From: Christiangramia crocea
GTDB taxonomy: Bacteria > Bacteroidota > Bacteroidia > Flavobacteriales > Flavobacteriaceae
Direction: 5' to 3'
Assembly: GCF_022410465.1 (NCBI RefSeq)
Contig: NZ_JAJSON010000025.1
Coordinates: forward strand, 620,001-684,000
DNA length: 64,000 nucleotides
Shown here piece after piece: positions 27,347 through 35,906 of this stretch. The notes beneath the pieces are model-generated. The model did not search any database and was not told the DNA's origin. It saw only the letters and a program-made list of their open reading frames with translations. Every line of letters starts with the position of its first letter. The first letter of the stretch is position 1. Position numbers and translations under genes: made by a program.

Positions 27347-30300
27347 TCAATAATCAACGACAAGGATTTTTTTGGAGGTATTATTGATTCTGAGAATGTA
27401 AATACCCCGGGAAACAGATTTATTTAATTTCAATTTTGAAATATTCCCTGCCTCATTAAATTCAACTGAAGGAGTTTCTATAAATCTTCCGCTCAAATCA
27501 AACAAATAAAACTCATCTTTTAGTTTCGTATTTGATACAAATATTTCGGGAGAGGAAGACCTTACCGGATTTGGATAAACTATTAGTTTCTGAGGATATT
27601 CCTTGATGGGTTTTTCCAGACCTTCAAAATAAGTGATTGCATGATCATATGCTTTCTTTCCTATTTTTTCACCAATAATTCTTCCTAAAATATCATCTAT
27701 TGGAGGATGGATACCTCCCCATATTCTTGACAAACTACACTGATCGGAAGCATCCTGATAGGTTGCCCATTGCAAGGTAATATCAACCGACGGCCCTTCT
27801 TCAAAGACTAAGAATTCATTCTTTTTAGCTATAAACTCACCCATACCGCCAGGGAAATATTTGTCCCCTGTCAACAAAGTCAAAACTTCAGCTGCAGCTC
27901 TCGAAAAAGTTGAATGCCCCGAAACAAAACCTGCAAATGGCGGTGTTACAAAAGTAGGACGTTGATAGGGCCACCAGGTTTCCGCTAATATCCACCCAAC
28001 CCCTGCCACATCTACAGAAGGATCATCTATAAAATCGTGGCCTTTCCATGAATACAACTTTATTTTACCCAGGTTTTCATTATTTTCGCCTGCAAGTGGA
28101 TCCCCTTCTTCTATTATTTCAATTAATCCCTCTTTTAATGGGATTCCATTAGGGGCATAATTATCTCTGGATGGATTGGAGCTTTGTCCCTGAGCACACA
28201 TATAGCGTATAGCTGAAATAGGTCTTATATAATCATACCATCCTTTCAGGCTCCAGGATGCAACCGCAACATCGTGCATCGCTCCCCCAAGCAAAAAGTA
28301 AGCTTTGACATCCCATTCCAGATCATCCAGAACTGTCCCTTTCCCATTAATTTTTTTTTCTAATGCCTCATGATCGGTTACATAGTTGAGTATGGTGAAC
28401 CAGTGTCCCGGAGGGGTTTCGGAATCCGGTCCGTCTGCCCAGAACTCTGCTAAAACCCTTGTATAATCACCCCGGGGAACAATCTGCTCTTCATAGGCCT
28501 GCCCTGTATAAGGATTAATTCTGTGACCTTCTCCCAAGTCACCTCCGTCAATTTCATCATAGAAATTTTTATAATCTGAATACTGCTGAGGGAACTGATC
28601 AATTGAAATATTCCCCATAGATCCTGGAGAAATATCCCATAGAACTCCATCATACGGATCTAGATGAGATCCCCATTTGGAAACTAATGAAAACGCCCAT
28701 TTATAATCATCATCTTCAATTGATGGTGGAGCGTCAGTATCATAATAGACGTGATACTCGTTACCGGATCTGCTATGAATAGTTTTAGTGGCATCTTCAA
28801 GCGAAAAAGGTTCCACCCTCCCCCACTCTGCCCCCAGAAAGCCGGGAGTTTGTCCTTCTATAAGATGACCGCTCTGGTCAATAAAAGATTCGAAGGTTAA
28901 GGGTTGCCAGCGGTTAGGATTAATATCTTCTATGTTCTCCGGATGTGTAAGATCTAAAGGATCGTTCACAGGCTCATAAAAAATATTGTCATAATCATTT
29001 GTTTCGTTAGAGCCGTCCTGTAAACCATAGTTAATTATTTGCTTCGCTATATAGTTTCCCAGAGCTACAGGATCGCCGAACGTGTAATCTTCAGCCCTTA
29101 TTGAAGTATCATATCCTAGCTCATACATTGCCTCATCTAAAATTTCCTGGGCAACCAAAGAGTTAGGGGAATGCTTAAAACGATGAGACAGCAACCTGTA
29201 GGCTGCAAAGCTTATGGTTTGTTTTCTGGCTTCGGATTTATTCACAGTTGTTTCGAATCCTTTGAATTCACTTTCAAAACCATGAAGCATTTTCCCTGTT
29301 AAATAGGTAGAAGCTTTATCATTATAAATAGCCCAGGCGTCATACATGGCAATACTGGTATGAAACAAATTCCTGGCATGAACGGTTGGCCGGGCATAGT
29401 CCTGCCTGATTAACTCCAGGAGAACTTCGTTCCAGAACCGGGCAATGGAATGATTTATAATTTGAGACTCATCATCCTTTAAGCTAATACTTAATTCTAG
29501 CAATTCACTGGTGCAATTGGCATTAGATTCCTTAAGACTTATTTTGCCTGAGTTACCTGCGCCCCATTTTACTTTTAAATTGCCGGTTTCATCTGCTTCT
29601 ATTATCTCACCTCCTATTACCTCCCATTCTAAAGAAGAACCTTCTTTTAATTGATAGGAATATACCTCGATACTGTTCTTCACCGCTACATTACTCCCCA
29701 TGATATGGCCTGTTTCAAGATAAATGCAATTTCCTGTACTTTCTATAGCATAGGGATTGTAATTACAGGATTTGGGATCCATACAACCATAAATCTTTTT
29801 GCTTGGCTCTTCATTAATAATGGTAAAACCATTACCTTCAATAGCAGAAATAGTTTTATTTACCGGCAAGTCATCGTAGGTCTCAACCAACCCGGATGGC
29901 CACGTGATCTTCAGTTCCTGAATTTCAGCATCAGAACCTAAACCAAAATGTACAGGCCTCAAATTTTGTGAAAGAAATCCTTTTCCTGAATAATAGCGAT
30001 GCAAAGAACCATTTATCGTTTTAATAGAAACTTTAGTTCCTATCGCACCTCTGTTAGAATTCGTTCCTTCCAGTTTCACTTTAAACCAGTGAAGGTCACC
30101 TGAAGGGTTAGTAAAATCGGTTAGTGTATTTTCATAAAAATAGGAGGGTTCATCATTATTTGTTACAAAGATATCCAAGTCTCCATCTTTATCATAGTCA
30201 AATATTCCTGCTCCAACACTAATGGTAACTTCACCTAAATTAGTTTTTTGAGAACTATTAATAAACTGATTTTTGCCATTGGCAAATAAATTTTCAAAAT

Positions 30301-31372
30301 ATACATTAGTTCCCGAACCAGCATTTGGATAGTTAAAACCATTCACTACAAAAATATCTTCATCCCTGTCCAGGTCAAAATCAGAAAAGGTAACATCCCA
30401 TGCCCAGCCCGCATTATAAATTTTCAAATCCCTTCCACGATCTATATAAGTATTATCAGGAGTTTTGGTAAAAAGAGCATTATCTCCAATGGTGGTAATA
30501 TAGATATCAAAATTTCCATCATTATTGTAATCTCCAACGGCCATCCCCATATCACCTTTAGAATTGCCCAAACCATAGGAGGACGCACTTTCGGTAAAAC
30601 CGGTCCCACCATTATTTATATAAAGATCATTAGGACCAGGAACAAAATCATTGGCAACATATAGATCCATCCATCCATCCTTATTGAAGTCAAAAGGAAT
30701 GCTCTGGTAAGAATGTTTACTTTCTACTCCCTCAAAAATATGACTCACATTGGTGAAGGTTCCATTTCCATTATTCTTGTATAACCTATTGCCTTCACAA
30801 TCGCTATTCCAGTCTGAGATATAAATATCCAGAAAACCGTCCCTATTGTAGTCAAACCAGACGGCATCAGTATTGATACAATCATTATATTTTTTGAAAC
30901 CAGCTTCTTCGGTTACTTCTATAAAAGAACCATCGCCTTCATTATGAAAAAGCTGCATTTTGTTAGAGTGAGTCATGAAGAGGTCAGGAAAACCATCATT
31001 ATCATAATCCCCCCAAAAAGCGCCAAATTTGATTCCTGTTAATGCTACAGATACCTCCCCATTTTCAGTATACGGAAATAGATTAATTAAACCGGAACTA
31101 CTGGTAACATCGCTAAAAGTACCATCATTGTTGTTCCGAAATAATTTACTGTGGCTGGATGTTACTCTCTCGTTATCCTTATTCCGGGCAACGAGGAATA
31201 AATCAAGATCCCCATCCCTATCATAATCAGCTATAGCAACCGCATTATTTTTTTCAGCTGAAGTTAATCCGGCATAGGATTCTATCCTTTGGAAATCCTG
31301 AGCAGCAAGCTGAGAATAACAAAAGAATATTAAATAAAATGCACTAAGTATTACTTGCTTTTTTTTTCTCAC
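27347..31372 (-). CDS. FG-GAP/UnbV propeller fused to vanadium haloperoxidase-like domain, with type IX secretion tail
   Basis: A 1341-residue multidomain protein. After the signal peptide (CYSQLAAQDF), residues ~30-430 are FG-GAP/VCBS repeats with Ca-binding-like DYDRDGDLDLF, DYDNDGFPDLF and DFNKDGWMDLY motifs. An ASPIC/UnbV domain follows (~430-510: NRGAIGTKVSIKT, ITWPSGLVETYDDL), then a GCMDPKSCNYNPYA Cys motif and a PKD-like stretch. From ~630 to 1260 lies a vanadium-dependent haloperoxidase/PAP2-type domain whose whole signature is present: KGWYDYIRP (Kx6RP), FVSGHS (SGH) and SRIWGGIHPPID (SRx5Hx3D). A type A sorting domain (VYPNPVRSSSPEIF to the end) marks secretion by T9SS. Whether it oxidises halides or hydrolyses phosphate cannot be told. 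A terminator lies upstream, so it is probably its own transcription unit. Confidence 0.88.
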   Translation of the reverse strand: MRKKKQVILSAFYLIFFCYSQLAAQDFQRIESYAGLTSAEKNNAVAIADYDRDGDLDLFLVARNKDNERVTSSHSKLFRNNNDGTFSDVTSSSGLINLFPYTENGEVSVALTGIKFGAFWGDYDNDGFPDLFMTHSNKMQLFHNEGDGSFIEVTEEAGFKKYNDCINTDAVWFDYNRDGFLDIYISDWNSDCEGNRLYKNNGNGTFTNVSHIFEGVESKHSYQSIPFDFNKDGWMDLYVANDFVPGPNDLYINNGGTGFTESASSYGLGNSKGDMGMAVGDYNNDGNFDIYITTIGDNALFTKTPDNTYIDRGRDLKIYNAGWAWDVTFSDFDLDRDEDIFVVNGFNYPNAGSGTNVYFENLFANGKNQFINSSQKTNLGEVTISVGAGIFDYDKDGDLDIFVTNNDEPSYFYENTLTDFTNPSGDLHWFKVKLEGTNSNRGAIGTKVSIKTINGSLHRYYSGKGFLSQNLRPVHFGLGSDAEIQELKITWPSGLVETYDDLPVNKTISAIEGNGFTIINEEPSKKIYGCMDPKSCNYNPYAIESTGNCIYLETGHIMGSNVAVKNSIEVYSYQLKEGSSLEWEVIGGEIIEADETGNLKVKWGAGNSGKISLKESNANCTSELLELSISLKDDESQIINHSIARFWNEVLLELIRQDYARPTVHARNLFHTSIAMYDAWAIYNDKASTYLTGKMLHGFESEFKGFETTVNKSEARKQTISFAAYRLLSHRFKHSPNSLVAQEILDEAMYELGYDTSIRAEDYTFGDPVALGNYIAKQIINYGLQDGSNETNDYDNIFYEPVNDPLDLTHPENIEDINPNRWQPLTFESFIDQSGHLIEGQTPGFLGAEWGRVEPFSLEDATKTIHSRSGNEYHVYYDTDAPPSIEDDDYKWAFSLVSKWGSHLDPYDGVLWDISPGSMGNISIDQFPQQYSDYKNFYDEIDGGDLGEGHRINPYTGQAYEEQIVPRGDYTRVLAEFWADGPDSETPPGHWFTILNYVTDHEALEKKINGKGTVLDDLEWDVKAYFLLGGAMHDVAVASWSLKGWYDYIRPISAIRYMCAQGQSSNPSRDNYAPNGIPLKEGLIEIIEEGDPLAGENNENLGKIKLYSWKGHDFIDDPSVDVAGVGWILAETWWPYQRPTFVTPPFAGFVSGHSTFSRAAAEVLTLLTGDKYFPGGMGEFIAKKNEFLVFEEGPSVDITLQWATYQDASDQCSLSRIWGGIHPPIDDILGRIIGEKIGKKAYDHAITYFEGLEKPIKEYPQKLIVYPNPVRSSSPEIFVSNTKLKDEFYLFDLSGRFIETPSVEFNEAGNISKLKLNKSVSRGIYILRINNTSKKILVVDY

Positions 31373-31433
31373 AGCTTGATTAATAAGGAAGAGTATTTAT
31401 CTAATTCAATAAAAGAAAGCTTTAAGGATTAAA

Positions 31434-31468
31434 AACGGAAAGGAGTGGTATTTAACCTCCTTTCCGTT
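31434..31468 (-). terminator. Intrinsic terminator after second SusCD operon
   Basis: Inverted repeat AACGGAAAGGAG ... CTCCTTTCCGTT-type, closing on a short loop. On the minus strand it is followed by TTTTTAATCC. It lies 13 bp past the stop of the DUF4998 lipoprotein gene and separates that operon from the haloperoxidase-like gene. Confidence 0.75.
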
Positions 31469-31480
31469 CATTATCATTTT

Positions 31481-32689
31481 TTAATTTGCCACAATTATTT
31501 CCCAGGATAAAATATTTGAGAATTTGTTCCCAATCTGTGTGCTTATAAGCCCTACTGAAATTTCAGACATTTCTTCTTCTGTAGTAAATTCTACAGTATA
31601 TTCTGTAGTGCCCTCTAGGATGCGCTTATAGCCCATAATTTCAGAAGCTGTTGTAATGTTCTCTACGTCGGGCAATCCATCTCCTTTAGCAACAACAATA
31701 TATTTTCCACCTTCATCTTCAGGCAGATGATTATTGTTCATTAAAGAAACCTTTAGCTGGTAGGTAGCCGGTTCCTCCACCATTACAATTTGATATATTT
31801 TACCATTAATAATGTCAGGAGATCCCCAGCCAGATTCAAGATTGAAAATATTTCCATTCCATTCATCCCAGCCACCATAACCGTTATGGGTTTTGGCTGC
31901 ATCGTTCGTAATCCAAGGTTCTCCAAGAGTTCCCCATCTTCCATCGGCTTCAGCAGCAATAAAAGGAACCGCAGCATTTCCTAAAACCGGTGTAGGGATT
32001 GGTTTAATTTCCTCAAATTCGGTATAAAAGGTATCTATAGCTGTTTCGATAGGTAGAAAGGCCGTACGATAAGAAAAAGTAGATCCATTCTCATAATCGG
32101 ATATATCAAGAACAGAGTCGTCTATATCCAGGAATACCGAATTTTGAGTTCCAGCTGTTGTGGTATACTTCACTTCAGAACCTATCACTCCAGAACTGAG
32201 GTCCATAGCGGCAAAGTTAATGGCCAGATCATTCTCTATAAGGACACTTTTTTCAATAGGCCTGTTGAATAAGGTGGTAATATAACGATCTCCGTAAACT
32301 TCTGCGGTGACCGATTCCATAATGGATTTATGGCCCTGGTCATCAAAAGTTCTAAACTGAAAATTATATACATTTTCTTCCAGTCCATCAATTACTTTAG
32401 AAAACATATCGGTTCCCTGAGTTCTTTCAATAGGAACTACAACCGAATCTTTCTGCCCATTCCAGTAGACACGGACTTCGCTTACTTTTGGGTCGCCAAT
32501 AATAAGACCTTCAATTTTCACACGGTTTTTACCGGGAAAGACCTCTAATGAATCTACCTTAGCAAGGTATAAGGTTTCCCCATTTTCTACGTACTTTAAA
32601 TAGTCCTTATTATCTTCTGAACAGGACACGATTCCTATTATAGACAAGACAATTAAACAACTGGCTACTATATATTTAAAATTTCTCAT
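31481..32689 (-). CDS. DUF4998/DUF5013-type surface lipoprotein, candidate glycan-binding protein
   Basis: A 402-residue lipoprotein (IVLSIIGIVSCSEDNKD). Residues ~35-200 match DUF4998 (KVDSLEVFPGKNRVKIEGLI, SEVRVYWNGQKDSVVVPI, NFQFRTFDDQGHKSIMESV). The C-terminal ~150 residues resemble DUF5013, a jelly-roll-like domain (WGTLGEPWITND, GWGSPDIINGKIYQIV). Such proteins occur as the last member of SusC-SusD-lipoprotein sets and are thought to be surface glycan-binding proteins like SusE/F. The gene is 10 bp after the DUF4959 protein gene and just before a terminator. Ligand unknown. Confidence 0.8.
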   Translation of the reverse strand: MRNFKYIVASCLIVLSIIGIVSCSEDNKDYLKYVENGETLYLAKVDSLEVFPGKNRVKIEGLIIGDPKVSEVRVYWNGQKDSVVVPIERTQGTDMFSKVIDGLEENVYNFQFRTFDDQGHKSIMESVTAEVYGDRYITTLFNRPIEKSVLIENDLAINFAAMDLSSGVIGSEVKYTTTAGTQNSVFLDIDDSVLDISDYENGSTFSYRTAFLPIETAIDTFYTEFEEIKPIPTPVLGNAAVPFIAAEADGRWGTLGEPWITNDAAKTHNGYGGWDEWNGNIFNLESGWGSPDIINGKIYQIVMVEEPATYQLKVSLMNNNHLPEDEGGKYIVVAKGDGLPDVENITTASEIMGYKRILEGTTEYTVEFTTEEEMSEISVGLISTQIGNKFSNILSWEIIVAN

Positions 32690-32699
32690 AATCTTTAAT

Positions 32700-33920
32700 T
32701 TATTCTACAAAGTCTGGATTACCATAAACATGAATTTCCGAAATGGCCATAAATTCACCTCCGGCCCAGTTTTCCAGAGACTCGATTCTGAGGTATCTTA
32801 CGGCTGGCTTATTAATATCAATTTCATAATCAGCACCATCCCGGGCCGCTAAAAGGTCATCGTTATTTTCCTGGCCATATGGTAATCCGGAAGGTTTATT
32901 TACTTCATATTCCCCCATTAAGGTCCAGCTATCTAAATCGGGATTATTAGGATCATTAGATCCCCAGATCCTGAATTTCTTCATAGCTCCTAAATAGTAA
33001 TATAAACGCTGGCCCCCGATAGGTTCCGAAAATGCCCAGATGTGTAATCTACTTAATTTAGTTTTCTGACCAATATCAAAAGTTACCAAATGCGAATCCA
33101 GATTTAAATTTCTAGCGGTAAAATAAGATCCCCAATATTCGAGAAATTCATTGTCCCATAAATTAGTTACAGGGTAAGCATTATTTATAGTAACAGCATC
33201 ATTTGATAAACTAACGGCCCTATAGCTTGACTTAGGCATTAATTGCTCATAGAGTGGTGTGATCTCTGTGAATAAAGTATCGGTCACATTTAACCACCTG
33301 TCTCTCACAGCAATGGCAAATTCCTGTGTTATAGTATCAAAACCTCTTAAACTTTGAGAAATTTCACTGGTTTTTGTATAAATACTTGTTGGGAGAGGTT
33401 CCCAATCACCTACATCATTCCTTTGCATTATCAATACAGCAATTGATTCCTCTGTTGGATTTTGAGCACTAACTTTTAGCCCACCAAAGTCTGGATTTGC
33501 CTCCAAAGATTCAAAAACATCAAAAATTGGAGCCTTTTCTGGCGCTACGGTCACTGTAACTGGTTCAGATTCAACTTCACTTTTATTTACAGCTCTCACC
33601 GTCACTTCAATTTCAGATTCACCTTTAAAACCTTCCAGCACCATATTATTGCTATAGTATGAAGCCTTTTCTTCCATTTTAGTTCCATTCTCCAGGGTGT
33701 ACCGGGCAATAACATATAACAGATTCTCATCCTCTGGTAAATTATAGGTCAATCTTGCCTTACCGGGTAAATTTTCAACGGTTAGGTTCTCTACCGTCCC
33801 GGGAGGAGTGGTATCATTAGACAAAGGTGAAGGCCCATCATCTGTACTACAACTTATAATAGTTGTGGTGATTATTGGTAAAATAAAAACCAATAAAATT
33901 TGTTTAAGATTTATTTTCAT
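32700..33920 (-). CDS. DUF4959/DUF5126/DUF5000-type surface lipoprotein, candidate glycan-binding protein
   Basis: A 406-residue lipoprotein (TTTIISCSTDDGPSPLSND). It opens with a fibronectin-like DUF4959 domain (TPPGTVENLTVENLPGKARL), followed by a DUF5126-like domain (APIFDVFESLEANPDFGG) and a C-terminal discoidin-like DUF5000 domain (LWDNEFLEYWGSYFTARN, HIWAFSEPIGGQRLYYYLGA, VRYLRIESLENWAGGEFM). The C-terminal fold resembles F5/8 type C carbohydrate-binding modules. It lies 13 bp after the SusD gene. Together with the next gene it replaces SusE/F in this locus. Ligand unknown. Confidence 0.82.
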   Translation of the reverse strand: MKINLKQILLVFILPIITTTIISCSTDDGPSPLSNDTTPPGTVENLTVENLPGKARLTYNLPEDENLLYVIARYTLENGTKMEEKASYYSNNMVLEGFKGESEIEVTVRAVNKSEVESEPVTVTVAPEKAPIFDVFESLEANPDFGGLKVSAQNPTEESIAVLIMQRNDVGDWEPLPTSIYTKTSEISQSLRGFDTITQEFAIAVRDRWLNVTDTLFTEITPLYEQLMPKSSYRAVSLSNDAVTINNAYPVTNLWDNEFLEYWGSYFTARNLNLDSHLVTFDIGQKTKLSRLHIWAFSEPIGGQRLYYYLGAMKKFRIWGSNDPNNPDLDSWTLMGEYEVNKPSGLPYGQENNDDLLAARDGADYEIDINKPAVRYLRIESLENWAGGEFMAISEIHVYGNPDFVE

Positions 33921-33933
33921 AATGCTATATTTT

Positions 33934-35895
33934 TTACCAACCTGGGTTTTGAACCAGATTAGGGTTTTGAATTAAAGTCGTTTCATTAATTGGCCAGAAA
34001 TAATCCCTCGGGGCCACGAATCGCTGTTGGTACAAAGTATTAACCTGATAGTATGAACCTTCAGTGTCACCAAATACATTCCATCCTTTAACCGGTTCAT
34101 TATAATCACGAACGGCTTTTTTCCATCTCCTAACATCCCAGTAATTCTTACCTTCAAAAGCAAGCTCAATACTACGTTCCTTGTGTATGATCTCCCTCAT
34201 TCCTTCTTTTGTGGTGTATTTATTCGGGTTCACCGAATAGTTCTGCCAGGAAGTCGCTACACCTTCCAGCCCCGCACGCTCTCTTACGGCATCCACATAA
34301 TCCAAAACCTCACCTGTAGGTCCGGCCACTTCATTCAGAGCTTCGGCATACATAAGATATAAATCTGCCAGTCTTAATTCTGGCCAGGCATACTCCTTAT
34401 ATAAAGTACCACTAAAGTTCACCTCCCAGTTAACCAGTTTTTTGATATAATAACCTGTAACATTAAAATCAAAGGCATCTGAACTTCCAGCGTAATCTTT
34501 ATATTTAGCTTCAATATGATATTTGGTCTCTTCAGAACCACTATCATTTATATACCAGATGGCACCATCAAATCCAAGGTCTGCATAGAATCTTGGCTCT
34601 CGATCAAAATTAAGGATTGAGGTGCGATATCCTTCCTTGATATTAAGCCTGTCATCTGGACCGGCTTCCCTAATTCTGGTAATATCACTAAAGTTCAGGG
34701 TTCTGTCTTCCTCAATAGGTACGCCGTTTTCAGTATAAAAATTTGAAGCTGCTTCAATAGTAGCCCCAAAAACCTTCCTGGCCTGCCAGTGTGCTACTTC
34801 TCCTGTTAAAGGAGCCATAACCAGACGCTGTAATTCGTAGGTACGACTTCCAGCATTTGACCAGATTACTTCACGGTTCCACCGTTCTGTTACTGCCTGC
34901 CTTATATCAAGTTTAGTCTCCGTGGTTTCAGAAACATCAAAAGGAATGTCTTCTTTGTAGAAGATCGCATGCCCATTAGCTTCTGCTACCTCAATAGCCT
35001 CTTTAGCGGCATCGGCAGCTCTTTGCCACTTAGACTCATCGTAAGTGGTATCAAATAATGGAGTTCCATCATTATTTACCAGTCCAGACATATCAGAATT
35101 CCCATTAAATAAAGGGCTTGCTGCTGTTAGCAATAATTCAGCCTTTATACCAAGGGCTACAGGCCTGGTTACTCTTCCCAATTCATCCTGAAGGTTCATA
35201 ATTCTAGGAGGAAGATTTACTGCCGCTTCATCCAGTAACTTCACCAAATAATCCACAGTTTGATCTATAGGTTCCCGAGAAACCTGAAGTTCACTTTCCG
35301 GAGCATCGATAGCCACTACTTCACGCATAACCGGAATAGGACCGTACATACGCATCAAATAATAATGATAATAGGCTTTTAGAAATTTAGCCTCTGCTAT
35401 CCATCTTAAGCGTTCTGCCTGAGTAATGTCTGGAACCTGATTTTCATCTTCTAAGTTCTCAATAAAGATATTACAGTGCCTTATACCATCAAAAAGCGGG
35501 TACAAATCACCAGGGCCAGCGGCCTGATAGCGACCTTCCCAGGCATCCATGTAGGGATTTGAAACTCTTTGTAAGCCTCTTGCCACATCAAAAGCAAAAC
35601 TATTAATCGCCGCATCCTGTCCAGGAATCCAGGTTTCATCTCCAGCAAGCATCCCGATATTATAAACACCATCCCCATTCTTTGGAAGATAGGAATAACA
35701 GGTAAATAAATATTTTTCAGCCTCATTCCTAAGATTAAAAGCCTGATCTATGGTTTGGATATTATCTGGGACCACCTCCAGAAAGGATTCTTCACAAGAC
35801 CCCATACTTAGTGTTAAGACAGCCAGAAAGATCCAGCTAAAAGCTCGCTTAACACCAGTTAATTGTTTTTTCAAAATTTTATTTCTAATTCTCAT
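33934..35895 (-). CDS. SusD/RagB family lipoprotein (LacI-linked locus)
   Basis: A 653-residue SusD protein, longer than the arabinan-locus SusD. Signal peptide with lipobox VLTLSMGSCEESFLEVVPD; core RLRWIAEAKFLKAYYHYYLM and GRVTRPVALGIKAELLLTAA; end GKNYWDVRRWKKAVRDYNEP and PNLVQNPGW. It works with the SusC encoded 11 bp upstream. The extra length suggests additional surface loops for a larger or branched ligand. No glycoside hydrolase is in the operon to identify the ligand. Confidence 0.94.
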   Translation of the reverse strand: MRIRNKILKKQLTGVKRAFSWIFLAVLTLSMGSCEESFLEVVPDNIQTIDQAFNLRNEAEKYLFTCYSYLPKNGDGVYNIGMLAGDETWIPGQDAAINSFAFDVARGLQRVSNPYMDAWEGRYQAAGPGDLYPLFDGIRHCNIFIENLEDENQVPDITQAERLRWIAEAKFLKAYYHYYLMRMYGPIPVMREVVAIDAPESELQVSREPIDQTVDYLVKLLDEAAVNLPPRIMNLQDELGRVTRPVALGIKAELLLTAASPLFNGNSDMSGLVNNDGTPLFDTTYDESKWQRAADAAKEAIEVAEANGHAIFYKEDIPFDVSETTETKLDIRQAVTERWNREVIWSNAGSRTYELQRLVMAPLTGEVAHWQARKVFGATIEAASNFYTENGVPIEEDRTLNFSDITRIREAGPDDRLNIKEGYRTSILNFDREPRFYADLGFDGAIWYINDSGSEETKYHIEAKYKDYAGSSDAFDFNVTGYYIKKLVNWEVNFSGTLYKEYAWPELRLADLYLMYAEALNEVAGPTGEVLDYVDAVRERAGLEGVATSWQNYSVNPNKYTTKEGMREIIHKERSIELAFEGKNYWDVRRWKKAVRDYNEPVKGWNVFGDTEGSYYQVNTLYQQRFVAPRDYFWPINETTLIQNPNLVQNPGW

Positions 35896-35906
35896 AACTC
35901 TCTTGT

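Noticed and set aside
27145-27363. 72-codon open frame on the minus strand
   Set aside because: It overlaps the end of the haloperoxidase-like gene in another frame and shows no domain, signal peptide or recognisable composition.
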